Both the position numbers and the translations under genes were made by a program. Positions 1 through 9,063 of a stretch of DNA of 27,143 bases are shown piece by piece. The notes beneath the pieces were generated by a model. It made no database searches. It saw only the letters and a list, made by a program, of their open reading frames with translations, and was not told the origin of the DNA. The stretch's first letter is position 1. Each line of letters starts with the position of its first letter. Source of the DNA: Pseudomonadota bacterium (GTDB lineage: Bacteria; Pseudomonadota; Alphaproteobacteria; Sphingomonadales; Sphingomonadaceae); the NCBI GenBank assembly GCA_023387085.1, contig JAEWIL010000020.1, forward strand, positions 1-27,143, read 5' to 3'.

Positions 1-2253
1 GAATATGACGGCGCCGACATCGTCGTGTCGGCGCGCCACCGTGACGAAAGCGCGCAGGATGTGCCGATCGCACTGTCGGTCGTCGGCTCGGAAGCACTGG
101 AAGCGACGGGCAATTACACGCTGACGCAAATCCAGCAGATCGTGCCGAGCCTGCAGGTGTTCAGCTTCAATCCGCGCAACACCAACATCAATATCCGCGG
201 CCTCGGCAGCAATGTGTCGCTGACCAACGACGGGCTGGAGAACGGCGTCGGCTTCTATATCGACAATGTCTATTACGGCCGCGTCGGCCAGAGCCAGTTC
301 GACCTCGTCGACCTGCAACAGATCGAAGTGCTGCGCGGACCGCAGGGAACCTTGTTCGGGAAGAACACGACCTCCGGCGCGATCAACATCACGTCGCGCA
401 AGCCGAGCTTCGACCCCGAATTTTCGGGCGAGGCAAGCGTCGGCGATTATGGCTATTACCAGTTGCGCGGTTCGGTTTCCGGCGGTCTCGTCGATGATCT
501 GATCGCCGTCCGGTTGAGCGGCGCGGTGACCGAGCGACGCGGCTTCCTTTACAACACAACGCAGAATGCGCGCGCGCAGGACTATTCGAACTGGAGCGTG
601 CGCGGTCAGCTGTTGATCACGCCAACCTCCGATCTGGAAGTCCGGATCATCGGTGACTTCGCGCGCCAGAAGCAGAACCATGTTCTCAACGTCCTCGCCG
701 GCTATTTCGGGACCTACGACAATGGAACGGTAATCCCGAACAATTTTGCGGCGCGCGCGGCGCGCTATCCGGGATACAGCTTTCCGGTTATCGATCCCTT
801 TGCGCGGCGGGGGGAGGCCGACGGCCATTATCAGGCCGACATGGACGGCTATGGCGTGTCGGGCCAGGTCGACTGGGATATCGGCGCCGCCAAGCTGACG
901 TCGGTCACCGCCTACCGTTGGTGGGACTGGAACCCGGCGAACGACGGGGATTCGACCGCGCTGCCGGTCATTACCCTGGCCGAGCAGTCGAACCGCCAGC
1001 GCCAGTTCAGCCAGGAGTTGCGGCTGGCGTCCGACACCGACGGCCCGATCGACTATGTCGTCGGCGCCTATTATTTCTGGCAGATTATTCGCGGCTACGG
1101 AAAGACGGCCTATGGCAGCGCCGCGCCCGCCTGGTTCCTGCCGACCGTTCCGGCGGCCGCCGCCAATGCGGCGCTGAACGGTTTCGAGGCCAATTCCACC
1201 TCGGACCCGCAGACCAGGAGCCTCGCCTTTTTCGGTCAGGCCGACTGGAAGATCAACGACCGGCTGACGTTGACCGCAGGCCTGCGCTATACCCACGAAA
1301 AGAAGGAGGGCTCGTTCAACCAGTTCTGGGTTTCCGGCACCGACCCCGCGAGCATCCCGGCGCTGACCGCAACGATCATCGCGATCCGCGGCCAGTTCAA
1401 TCCGCGGGTCAGCTACTCGACCGCCTTCACCGACAACAGCCTGTCGGGTCTCGCAACGCTGACCTGGAAATTCTCCGACGATGCGCTTGTCTATGCGACC
1501 TATTCGCGCGGCAACAAATCGGGCGGGCTCAACCTCACCAACCTGCCCGCGGGCATCGATCCCGACGTTGCGCCCGAAAAGGTCGACAGTTACGAGGTCG
1601 GATTGAAGTCGCAGTGGTGGGATCGCAAGGTCACGCTGAACGTCGCGGGCTATTGGACCGAGATCGGCGACTATCAGACCGCGATCACCGAACAGGTGTC
1701 GAACTCGATCTACCGCCAATATATCGCCAACATCCCGGGCGTGCGATCGCGCGGCGTCGAGGGCGACCTCAGCGTCGCACCGACCGAACGGGCGAGCTTC
1801 TATGTTTCGGCGGCCTATGCCGACACCACCTATTCGAGCTATCCGAACGCGCCGCAGGCGCCCGAAATCGGGACGGGCTTCCAGGATCTGAGCGGCGAGC
1901 GCCTGCCGGGCGTGCCGAAGTTCACCTATACGGTCGGCGGCGACGTCTCGGCGCCGCTCGGCAATCTGGGCGACCGCGGCCTGTCGCTGTACGCCCACGC
2001 CGACTATTCGCATCGCTCGACCTTCAACACCTCGTCGAGCAACAGCCGCTTCGCCGATGTCCCCGCTTTCGGCATCGCCAATGCGCGCATCGGCTTTCGC
2101 TCCGACGATGGCTTGCTCGACCTGTCGGTCTGGGCGCGCAACCTGTTCGACAAGGATTATTACCAGACGCTGTCGCCCGCCGCGACCGGGCTCGTCACCG
2201 CCCTGATCGGCGAACCGCGCACGCTTGGCGTGACGCTGAGGACGAAGCTGTGA
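1..2253 (+). CDS. TonB-dependent receptor, 5'-truncated by window edge
   Basis: This is an outer-membrane active transporter powered by TonB/ExbBD. The reading frame is open from base 1, and 750 residues are visible. The signal peptide and true start lie upstream of the window; the GTG at 25 is internal. The visible N-terminus carries a TonB-box-like DIVVSAR, followed by the plug domain (DVPIALSVVG near residues 20-30, then LRGPQGTLFGKNTTSGAI near 110-130). The rest has the alternating pattern of a 22-strand barrel with YATYSRGNKSGG and a C-terminal NLFDKDYYQT...LGVTLRTKL. This architecture is typical of sphingomonad catabolic receptors. It is followed 87 bp later by a TauD-type dioxygenase, so the two may share a transcript and a substrate. 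The ligand cannot be read from sequence. Confidence 0.95.
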   Translation, partial: EYDGADIVVSARHRDESAQDVPIALSVVGSEALEATGNYTLTQIQQIVPSLQVFSFNPRNTNINIRGLGSNVSLTNDGLENGVGFYIDNVYYGRVGQSQFDLVDLQQIEVLRGPQGTLFGKNTTSGAINITSRKPSFDPEFSGEASVGDYGYYQLRGSVSGGLVDDLIAVRLSGAVTERRGFLYNTTQNARAQDYSNWSVRGQLLITPTSDLEVRIIGDFARQKQNHVLNVLAGYFGTYDNGTVIPNNFAARAARYPGYSFPVIDPFARRGEADGHYQADMDGYGVSGQVDWDIGAAKLTSVTAYRWWDWNPANDGDSTALPVITLAEQSNRQRQFSQELRLASDTDGPIDYVVGAYYFWQIIRGYGKTAYGSAAPAWFLPTVPAAAANAALNGFEANSTSDPQTRSLAFFGQADWKINDRLTLTAGLRYTHEKKEGSFNQFWVSGTDPASIPALTATIIAIRGQFNPRVSYSTAFTDNSLSGLATLTWKFSDDALVYATYSRGNKSGGLNLTNLPAGIDPDVAPEKVDSYEVGLKSQWWDRKVTLNVAGYWTEIGDYQTAITEQVSNSIYRQYIANIPGVRSRGVEGDLSVAPTERASFYVSAAYADTTYSSYPNAPQAPEIGTGFQDLSGERLPGVPKFTYTVGGDVSAPLGNLGDRGLSLYAHADYSHRSTFNTSSSNSRFADVPAFGIANARIGFRSDDGLLDLSVWARNLFDKDYYQTLSPAATGLVTALIGEPRTLGVTLRTKL

Positions 2254-2340
2254 CCCCGCCCGATGTTCCCGAGATTCGCCGCCAGCCTCGCCAGGCTGCC
2301 GCCGGATGCCCCCGCCGCCCCACCCCGTAGGAGACTGACT

Positions 2341-3294
2341 ATGACGAACCTTCACAACAGCTATGCCAACGCGCCCGACAAGGACATCGGCCTCGACGTC
2401 ACGCCGGTGACCGGCACGATCGGTGCCGTCGTCAACGGTGTGCAGCTATCGGGCGATCTGCCCGCCGCGACCGTACAGGCGATCCAGGCCGCGCTGGTGC
2501 GCCACAAGGTGCTGTTCTTCCGCGACCAGCAGCATCTTACCGATGCCGAGCACGAGGATTTCGCCGCCTTGCTCGGCGACCCGGTCGCCCACCCGACGGT
2601 GCCGGTCGCGGAAGGCTCGCGTTACCTGCTCGAACTCGACAGCAGGGAAGGCTATGCCGCGTCGAGCTGGCATACCGACGTGACCTTCGTCGATGCCTAT
2701 CCCAAGGCATCGATCCTGCGCGCGATCACCATCCCCGAAGCGGGCGGCGATACGCAGTGGGCGAACGGCGAAACGGCCTATGACGGCCTGCCCGAAGTGC
2801 TCCGCCAGCTCGTCAACAATCTGTGGGCGACGCACACCAATCTGTACGATTACGCGTCGATCCTGCAATCTGCGCCCGATGGCGAAAGCGCCGCGAAGCG
2901 GATCAATGACCATCGCAACGTGTTCGCCTCGACGGTCTATGAGACCGAACATCCGGTGGTGCGCGTGCATCCGGTCAGCGGCCAGCGCAGCCTGGTCCTG
3001 GGCCATTTCGTCAAGCAGTTCGTCGGACTGAACGCCGCCGACAGCGCGCGACTGTTCCAGACGTTGCAGGACCATATCACCAAGCCCGAAAATGTCGTGC
3101 GCTGGCGCTGGAAGGAAGGCGACGTCGCCATCTGGGACAATCAGGCGACGCAGCACCGCGCGACCGCCGACTTCGGGCTCCAGCGCCGCACGCTCCGCCG
3201 CGCGACGATCCACGGCGAGGTGCCCGTCGCGATCGACGGACGGCAGAGCCGCACCGTGCGGCAGGAGAAAGCGGTTCAGTACGAACCCGCCTGA
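2341..3294 (+). CDS. TauD/TfdA-family 2-oxoglutarate- and Fe(II)-dependent dioxygenase
   Basis: This cytoplasmic non-heme iron oxygenase (317 aa) would couple 2-oxoglutarate decarboxylation to hydroxylation of a substrate. The facial triad is visible: H111 and D113 in WHTDVTF, and distal H272 in ATQHRATADF. The 2-oxoglutarate-binding arginine is R287 in LRRATI, with the same 15-residue H-to-R spacing as E. coli TauD. The family includes taurine dioxygenase, alkylsulfatase AtsK and sulfoquinovose dioxygenase. AtsK-like cleavage of a sulfate ester or sulfonate is plausible, but other ether or acid substrates are not excluded. The start is chosen at ATG 2341 because AGGAGA (2329-2334) sits 6 nt upstream; the frame is also open from 2263, but without a ribosome site. 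It probably shares a transcript with the receptor before it. Confidence 0.93.
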   Translation: MTNLHNSYANAPDKDIGLDVTPVTGTIGAVVNGVQLSGDLPAATVQAIQAALVRHKVLFFRDQQHLTDAEHEDFAALLGDPVAHPTVPVAEGSRYLLELDSREGYAASSWHTDVTFVDAYPKASILRAITIPEAGGDTQWANGETAYDGLPEVLRQLVNNLWATHTNLYDYASILQSAPDGESAAKRINDHRNVFASTVYETEHPVVRVHPVSGQRSLVLGHFVKQFVGLNAADSARLFQTLQDHITKPENVVRWRWKEGDVAIWDNQATQHRATADFGLQRRTLRRATIHGEVPVAIDGRQSRTVRQEKAVQYEPA

Positions 3295-3740
3295 TCGAAT
3301 TCGGCCGGCGTTATCGACTCTCCCTTCCGTAACTGTGCCGGTCAAGACTGCGGCGCGTTCGGGGTCTCATTTGCTCCGGGCGCGTCGCCCTTGTTCATCG
3401 CGCGGACGAATCCCGCGCGTCCTTGTCGCTTGGCCCTTTCGTTATCGCCGCGCCGGCACATGCGAAGGGAAAACGGCAGACTTTCCCGTCATAGCGGCCG
3501 GCGATTTTGGCCGTTCGGGTCTCTACGCTTTTCGGAGCGCGATTCGAATTCCTGATCCGGACTGCCTCGCGCTTGCCCCGAACTCGACGCGCCGTTTCTG
3601 CGCGGCGCCGGCTTGCTGCCTCGACGTCGCGCGAGCGGTCCTCAGGCTTGCTTCTTGCAATCTCGCGCCGATTGCCGGCGGTCTGCCTTCGGCCAAACGC
3701 CGCCTCGTTTCGCTCGCAGCCACGTCCAGCATCATTTTCA
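3295..3740. other. Intergenic stretch without a convincing gene
   Basis: This is the largest gene-poor gap in the window. Open frames exist on both strands, but their translations are Arg/Ala/Ser-rich, lack recognisable domains and have no good ribosome sites. I see no tRNA or obvious structured RNA. The far right end, just beyond this stretch, carries the palindrome and possible promoter of the next operon. Confidence 0.6.
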
Positions 3741-3760
3741 TTCACACTCGTGAGAGTGAA
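3741..3760. promoter_or_regulatory. Palindrome, candidate TetR operator upstream of second TonB receptor
   Basis: TTCACACTCGTGAGAGTGAA pairs with itself at 8 of 10 symmetric positions. A related 20-mer lies at 11426-11445 before the SDR gene, with the right half AGAGTGAA identical in both. A possible -35 (TTGACT, 3763-3768) abuts it, with only a poor -10 near 3786-3791. The length and symmetry suit a TetR dimer site, and a TetR gene sits in the same operon. Binding is inferred. Confidence 0.5.
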
Positions 3761-3835
3761 TATTGACTCTCGTTCCTCGCGCTGCCACTAACCGATCATG
3801 CCGACGATCGAGCGGCGATGAATGGGAGAGGCAAA

Positions 3836-6136
3836 ATGAGGGTTCAGCTGTTGGCGTCCGTATGCGCGGGCGCGCTTTTCGCAATCCCGGCGAGCGCCGC
3901 GGCGCAGGACGCAGCCGGTGATTCGCCGCAGGCCGATCTGGCGCACGACGACAACGACATCATCGTCACCGCGACCCGCCGCGCCGAACGCATCCAGGAC
4001 GTGCCGATCAGTATTTCGGCTTTTTCCCAGGAACAGCTCACTGAAAAAGGCATCGTTGGTTACGAAGGCATCGGGCGCGAAACGCCGGGGGTCGTGCTCA
4101 ACAAGCCGACCGCCAACTTCAACAATTTCACGGCGAGAGGCATCGCCACCAACGGTTATAACGCGAATCTGCAAAGCTCGGTGGCGATCTATATCGACGA
4201 GCTTCCCGTCTCGACGATTGGCAACACCACCGTCGTCGACCCCAATTTGTTCGATGTCGAGCGCGTCGAGTTCCTGCGCGGTCCGCAGGGGACGCTGTTC
4301 GGATCGGGTTCGCTGTCGGGCGCGATGCGCATTCTGCAGAAGACCCCCGACCTCAATGATTTCGATACGTCCGCGCTGGTCGATTTCGGCCTGACCGGAT
4401 CGGACAGCATCCGCCAGCGCTACAATGCCATGGTCAATGTGCCGCTGGTCACCGACAAGCTGGCGCTTCGCGTCGTCGGTTTCTATCGCCACGAAGAGGG
4501 CTATCTCGACAATGTCGGCACGGGGGTCCACAATTCGAACACGCTTGTCGACTATGGCGGGCGCGCGACCCTGTTGTGGAAGCCGACCGACCGCCTGTCG
4601 ATCAAGCTGCTCGGCAGCTATGAATATAGCAATCCCAAGGACAGCTCGCTGACCAGCCCGTCGCTCGGGCGCAACAAGCGTATCTCGGACGAGCCCGATC
4701 GCTTCACCGGCAAGCAGTTCATCGCCAATGCAACGATCGATTATGAGTTCGATTTTGCCAAGCTCACCAGCTCGTCGACCTACTCCGATTTCGACCAGCG
4801 CTTCTACGTCGATCTTGCCGGCACCTTCCCGCCGGGGTCGTTCCCGGGCGCGCCGATCGCCTTCGGGCTCGACGCCGATGCCTATGACAAGGTGTATGTG
4901 CAGGAAACGCGGCTCGCCTCGACGCTGGGCGGCCCGTTCCAGTTCGTGATCGGCGGCTTCTATCTCGACCGCCGCCGCGACGTCGATTATCTCTATCGTT
5001 CGAATCCGGCCTTTCTTGCGGCGCGGAACATGACGGGGCTCCCCGACAAATATTTCCAGAAGCTCTATACGCACTCGCTCAGCAAGGAACTCGCGGGTTT
5101 CGGCGAGCTGACCTATCGATTTTCGGACAAATTCTGGCTGACCGGCGGGATGCGCTACGGCGAAACCTCCGCGCAGGCCTTTACCGAGGCGGGCGGCTAT
5201 CTCGCGACGGCGTTCGGCTTCAACTATTATGACTATGCGCTGCTCGGCCTCCCGGTGAATTTCGATACCTTCACCCCCTATGCTGCCGCCGAGGGCGTGA
5301 AGGCAAAGGGGTCGAAGCCGTCGTGGAAAGCGAGCGCGACCTTCAAGCCAAGCGACGCGCTCACCACCTATGCGACCTTCTCGACGGGTTTCCGCGCGCC
5401 GATCGTCAACGCCCGGGCCGGCGCGCCGAGCCTGGTCGACCCGAACGACATCATCATTCCCTATGGCGCGACGTCGGACAATCTCAAAAGCTATGAAGTG
5501 GGCGGAAAGGCACGCTGGCTCGACGGTCGCGTGTCGATGAACGTCGCCTTCTATCTGATCGACTGGAAAAACATCCAGGCACAGGCGAACCGCCAGTCGG
5601 ATTCGGTGCAATTCGCGACGAACATCGGCGCGGCGCGCAGCAAGGGTTTCGAGTTCGAGATCGCGGTGATCCCCGCGACCGGCTGGTCGATCGGCGTCAA
5701 CGGCGCCTATAATGACGCCAAGATCACCAAGCTCTCGGCGGAGGAGGCCGCGATTTCGGGTGCGGTGCTCGGTCACCGCCTGTCGGCGCCGCGCATCCAG
5801 GGATCGGCCTACATCTCCTACAACTTCAAGCTTGCGGACGACATCGATGCGATGCTTGCGGTCAACGCCCAGCATATCGGATCATACAACAGCAGCTTCC
5901 CGAACACGCCGGGGCGGCCGAACGTGCCGTTGTCGACGTTCGGCAAGACCGACGCCTACAGCAACGTCAACCTCAGCCTGGGTCTCAAGAAGGGCGATTT
6001 GTCGGCGCAATTCTATGTCGAGAATCTCTTCGACGATCATTCGATCACCTATATCCATCCCGAAGCCTTCCTGGTGAGCCGCTTCGGGACGATGCGACCG
6101 CGGACCTTCGGAGTTCGCCTCGGTTACAGCCTGTAA
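3836..6136 (+). CDS. TonB-dependent receptor (complete)
   Basis: This 766-aa outer-membrane receptor begins with a classic signal peptide (about residues 1-23, hydrophobic LLASVCAGALFAIPASA followed by AAQ). A TonB-box-like NDIIVTATRR comes next, then the plug (DVPISISAFS, FLRGPQGTLFGSGSLSGA) and a long beta-barrel ending in the typical RPRTFGVRLGYSL. I prefer ATG 3836 over ATG 3818 because GGGAGAGG (3824-3831) lies just upstream of it and the signal peptide then starts cleanly with MRVQLL. The MFS gene follows after 3 nt, so this receptor heads the operon and probably imports the compound that the downstream esterase and CoA ligase process. The palindrome at 3741-3760 lies 75 bp upstream and is the likely control site. 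The ligand is unknown. Confidence 0.95.
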   Translation: MRVQLLASVCAGALFAIPASAAAQDAAGDSPQADLAHDDNDIIVTATRRAERIQDVPISISAFSQEQLTEKGIVGYEGIGRETPGVVLNKPTANFNNFTARGIATNGYNANLQSSVAIYIDELPVSTIGNTTVVDPNLFDVERVEFLRGPQGTLFGSGSLSGAMRILQKTPDLNDFDTSALVDFGLTGSDSIRQRYNAMVNVPLVTDKLALRVVGFYRHEEGYLDNVGTGVHNSNTLVDYGGRATLLWKPTDRLSIKLLGSYEYSNPKDSSLTSPSLGRNKRISDEPDRFTGKQFIANATIDYEFDFAKLTSSSTYSDFDQRFYVDLAGTFPPGSFPGAPIAFGLDADAYDKVYVQETRLASTLGGPFQFVIGGFYLDRRRDVDYLYRSNPAFLAARNMTGLPDKYFQKLYTHSLSKELAGFGELTYRFSDKFWLTGGMRYGETSAQAFTEAGGYLATAFGFNYYDYALLGLPVNFDTFTPYAAAEGVKAKGSKPSWKASATFKPSDALTTYATFSTGFRAPIVNARAGAPSLVDPNDIIIPYGATSDNLKSYEVGGKARWLDGRVSMNVAFYLIDWKNIQAQANRQSDSVQFATNIGAARSKGFEFEIAVIPATGWSIGVNGAYNDAKITKLSAEEAAISGAVLGHRLSAPRIQGSAYISYNFKLADDIDAMLAVNAQHIGSYNSSFPNTPGRPNVPLSTFGKTDAYSNVNLSLGLKKGDLSAQFYVENLFDDHSITYIHPEAFLVSRFGTMRPRTFGVRLGYSL

Positions 6137-6139
6137 GTC

Positions 6140-7438
6140 ATGGCGACCGGTGCCACGTCCGCGTCGGGTACGAAGCCGGCCGCCCGGCCGGGCTTCGTGC
6201 TGGGGATGCTCTGCGTCGTCTACATCCTGAACTTTCTCGACCGGCAGCTGCTGTCGATTCTCGCGAAGCCAATTCAGGATGCACTCCGGATCAGCGACGG
6301 TCAGCTCGGGCTGATCAGCGGGCTCTATTTCGCGATGTTCTATTGCTTCATCGCGATCCCGGTCGGCTGGTTCGCCGACCGGACGAGCCGCGTCGGCGTG
6401 CTGTCGGCGGCCTGCGCAATCTGGAGCGGGGCAACGGTCGCGTGCGGCATGGCGGCGAATTACGCGCAGCTTGCCGTGGCGCGCATGGTCGTCGGCTTTG
6501 GCGAGGCGGGGGGCGTCCCGCCCTCCTATGCGATCATCACCGACACCTATCCACCGGGCAAGCGCGCTGCGGCACTCGGTATCTTCAATCTCGGCCCTGC
6601 GCTCGGCGCGGCGGCGGGCGTCGCCTTTGGGGCTGCGATCGCCGAACGCTTCGGCTGGCGCATTCCGTTCATCGCCGTGGGCGTGATCGGCATCGTGACG
6701 GCGCTGCTCGTCTGGCTGACGGTGCGCGAACCGGCGCGCGGCGCGACCGACGCGGCGGGTCCGGCGTCGAACGGCAAGGCCGCCTTCTGGCCGACCGTGC
6801 GCATGTTCCTGTCGCACCCCATCTTGATGCTCGCGGCGCTCGGCAGCGGGGCGACGCAATTTGTGACCTATGGCCTCGGCAATTTCGCGGTGCTGTTCCT
6901 GATGCGCGAAAAGGGCATGGAGCTGGGCGACGTCGCGATCTGGTATGCGCTGGTGCTGCTCGTCGGCATGGGCGGCGGCATGATCGTGTCGGGCCGGGTG
7001 ATCGACCGCATGGTCCGCAAATCGAGGGCCGGCTATGCGATCGCGCCCGCGCTGTCGCTGGTGGTGGCGATGCCCTTCTACGTCGCGTTCGTGTGGGCGC
7101 CCGGCTGGCCGCTCGCGCTCGCCCTGCTCGGCATCGTGATGGTCTTCAACTATTTCTATCTCTCGGCCTCGGTGGCGCTGGTGCAGGAAGAGGTGCAACC
7201 CAACCAGCGGGTGCTGGCAGGCGCGTTGTTGCTGCTCATCATGAATTTCATCGGACTGGGGCTGGGACCGACGTGGGTCGGCTTCGCCAGCGACTGGTTC
7301 AAGGCGCAGGGCGATCTCCACGGGCTCCAGACGGCGCTCTATACGCTGACGCCCTTCTATCTGATCGCGATCGGGCTGTTTCTCTGGCTCGCACGGTTGC
7401 TGCGCGGTCACCATGGCCGACAGGAGACACAGGCATGA
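6140..7438 (+). CDS. MFS transporter, Spinster-like
   Basis: This inner-membrane carrier of 432 aa has twelve predicted hydrophobic segments. The start of the first segment carries the signature LNFLDRQLLSILAKPIQ, common in the Spinster-type MFS proteins that abound in sphingomonad degradation loci. Loop 2-3 has WFADRTSR, and a motif-C-like GFGEAGGVPPSYAIITD falls in segment 4-5. It begins 3 nt after the receptor stop and overlaps the esterase start by 4 nt (ATGA), so translation is probably coupled on both sides. By context it moves the substrate or its hydrolysis product across the inner membrane. Import versus export cannot be decided from sequence. Confidence 0.9.
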   Translation: MATGATSASGTKPAARPGFVLGMLCVVYILNFLDRQLLSILAKPIQDALRISDGQLGLISGLYFAMFYCFIAIPVGWFADRTSRVGVLSAACAIWSGATVACGMAANYAQLAVARMVVGFGEAGGVPPSYAIITDTYPPGKRAAALGIFNLGPALGAAAGVAFGAAIAERFGWRIPFIAVGVIGIVTALLVWLTVREPARGATDAAGPASNGKAAFWPTVRMFLSHPILMLAALGSGATQFVTYGLGNFAVLFLMREKGMELGDVAIWYALVLLVGMGGGMIVSGRVIDRMVRKSRAGYAIAPALSLVVAMPFYVAFVWAPGWPLALALLGIVMVFNYFYLSASVALVQEEVQPNQRVLAGALLLLIMNFIGLGLGPTWVGFASDWFKAQGDLHGLQTALYTLTPFYLIAIGLFLWLARLLRGHHGRQETQA

Positions 7439-9063
7439 AGAGGCTTGGCATGATGGCCGCGGCCGCCGGGCTGGCGATGTCGGTGCCTGCGCTCGCCGCC
7501 AATCCGGTGGTGGAGGCGCCCGCCGGAGCGGTCCAGGGCAAGGTAGTCGGAAAGGTCCGCGAATTCAAAGGCATCCCGTTCGCCCAGCCGCCGGTCGGGC
7601 CGCTCCGCTGGAAAGCGCCGCAGCCGCTTCCCGTCTGGGCCGGCGTCCGCAAGGCGCAGAGTTTCGGCGCCGCCTGCATCCAGCCGCGCCCGAACGTCGT
7701 GCATATTTACGCCAACCCGCCGGCGAAGATTTCGGAGGATTGCCTGACGCTCAACATCTGGGCGCCGGAGGGTGCGAAGGACGCGCCGGTGATCGTCTGG
7801 ATCCACGGCGGCGCGCTCACCACCGGCTATAGTCACGAGGGCATGTACGACGGGGCCAGACTCGCCGCGCGCGGCGCGATCGTCGTGTCGATCAATTACC
7901 GTCTGGGTGTGCTCGGCTATATGGCGCATCCGGCGCTCAGCGCGGAATCGCCCGATGGCGTGTCCGGCAATTACGGCCTGCTGGACCAGATCGCGGCGCT
8001 CGATTGGGTCAAGGCCAATATCGGCGCCTTCGGCGGCGACGCGGGCAACGTCACCATTGCGGGCGAGTCCGCCGGCGCGCTAAGCGTGATGTATCTGATG
8101 GCCGCTCCACCGGCGCGCGGTCTGTTTCACAAGGCGATCGCGCAGAGCGCCTACATGATCTCGACCCCGTCGCTGAAGGAGGATCGTCACGGCGAACCGG
8201 CGGCCGAGGCGACGGGCTTGCGCGTCGCGGCCGCGCTGGGCGCGAACGATCTGGCGGCGCTCCGGGCCATGGATGCGACCGCGCTGTCGGACGGCGCGGC
8301 GAAGGCCGGCTATTTCCCTTGGGGGACGGTCGACGGCAAGATCCTGCCGCGCCAGCTCGTCGATATTTTCGATCGCGGCGAACAGGCGGCGGTGCCGATG
8401 ATCGCGGGTTTCAATATCGGCGAAATCCGCTCGCTGCGGATGCTCGCGCCGCCTGTTCCCGCCAGTCCGGCGGCCTATGAAGCGGCGATCCGTGAACGAT
8501 ATGGCGACCTGGCAGATGCCTGGCTGAAACTCTATCCGGCCCGCGATCTGGCCGAAACGATCCTCGCGACGCCGCGCGACGCGCTCTATGGCTGGACCTC
8601 CGAACGGCTCGCGATCCGGCAGACCGCGCTTGGCCAACCAGCCTATCTCTATCTGTTCGACCACGGCTATCCAGCGGCGAACGAAGCGGGGCTGCACGGC
8701 TTTCACGGCTCGGAAATCCCCTATGTCTTCGGCACAATCGGCGATACGCCGCCCTATTGGCCAAAAATTCCCGACAGCATCGGCGAACGCAGGCTGGCGG
8801 CCGCAATGGGGGATTATTGGGTGTCCTTCGCCAGGACGGGCAAGCCCGAAGCGGCCGGACAGGTGGCATGGTCCCCTTATGGCAAGGGTGCGGCCTTCAT
8901 GGCTTTTGCCGACGTGCCACGCGCCGCGGCGCGCCTGATGCCCGGCATGTATGCCCTTCACGAAGCCACGGTCTGTCGCCGCCGTGCGGCGGGCAATCAG
9001 CCGTGGAACTGGAACACGGGGATCGCGTCGCCCATGCTCGCGAAGGACGCGAATTGTCCATGA
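7435..9063 (+). CDS. Carboxylesterase, type B, exported
   Basis: This alpha/beta-hydrolase of 542 aa would cleave a carboxylic ester. A signal peptide is clear (about 1-21, ending PALA), so it acts in the periplasm or beyond. The oxyanion-hole motif WIHGGAL is at 122-128. The nucleophile is S212 in GESAGA. The acid is probably E330 in GFNIGE, and the base H424 in HGSEIPYVFG. SEDCLTLNIWAP is the usual type-B signature near 100-112. Length fits the family. ATG 7435 overlaps the MFS stop by 4 nt and has GGAG 8 nt upstream; the same frame is open far upstream but is not coding there. It overlaps the CoA ligase start as well, so ester cleavage and acid activation are likely consecutive steps. Confidence 0.93.
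   Translation: MKRLGMMAAAAGLAMSVPALAANPVVEAPAGAVQGKVVGKVREFKGIPFAQPPVGPLRWKAPQPLPVWAGVRKAQSFGAACIQPRPNVVHIYANPPAKISEDCLTLNIWAPEGAKDAPVIVWIHGGALTTGYSHEGMYDGARLAARGAIVVSINYRLGVLGYMAHPALSAESPDGVSGNYGLLDQIAALDWVKANIGAFGGDAGNVTIAGESAGALSVMYLMAAPPARGLFHKAIAQSAYMISTPSLKEDRHGEPAAEATGLRVAAALGANDLAALRAMDATALSDGAAKAGYFPWGTVDGKILPRQLVDIFDRGEQAAVPMIAGFNIGEIRSLRMLAPPVPASPAAYEAAIRERYGDLADAWLKLYPARDLAETILATPRDALYGWTSERLAIRQTALGQPAYLYLFDHGYPAANEAGLHGFHGSEIPYVFGTIGDTPPYWPKIPDSIGERRLAAAMGDYWVSFARTGKPEAAGQVAWSPYGKGAAFMAFADVPRAAARLMPGMYALHEATVCRRRAAGNQPWNWNTGIASPMLAKDANCP

Noticed and set aside
3395..3745. Possible small gene (116 codons, minus strand) in the gap before the second receptor
   Set aside because: Composition is Arg/Ala/Glu-rich, with no ribosome site and no recognisable family; it is better explained as chance in GC-rich DNA.
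3788..5875. Very long open frame on the minus strand opposite the second TonB receptor
   Set aside because: It is Arg/Ala-rich with no domain and lies fully antisense to a gene with signal peptide, TonB box and plug motifs. It is a GC-rich shadow frame.
5882..7414. Long minus-strand frame opposite the MFS gene
   Set aside because: It is His/Arg/Gln-rich low-complexity sequence, antisense to a clear membrane carrier.
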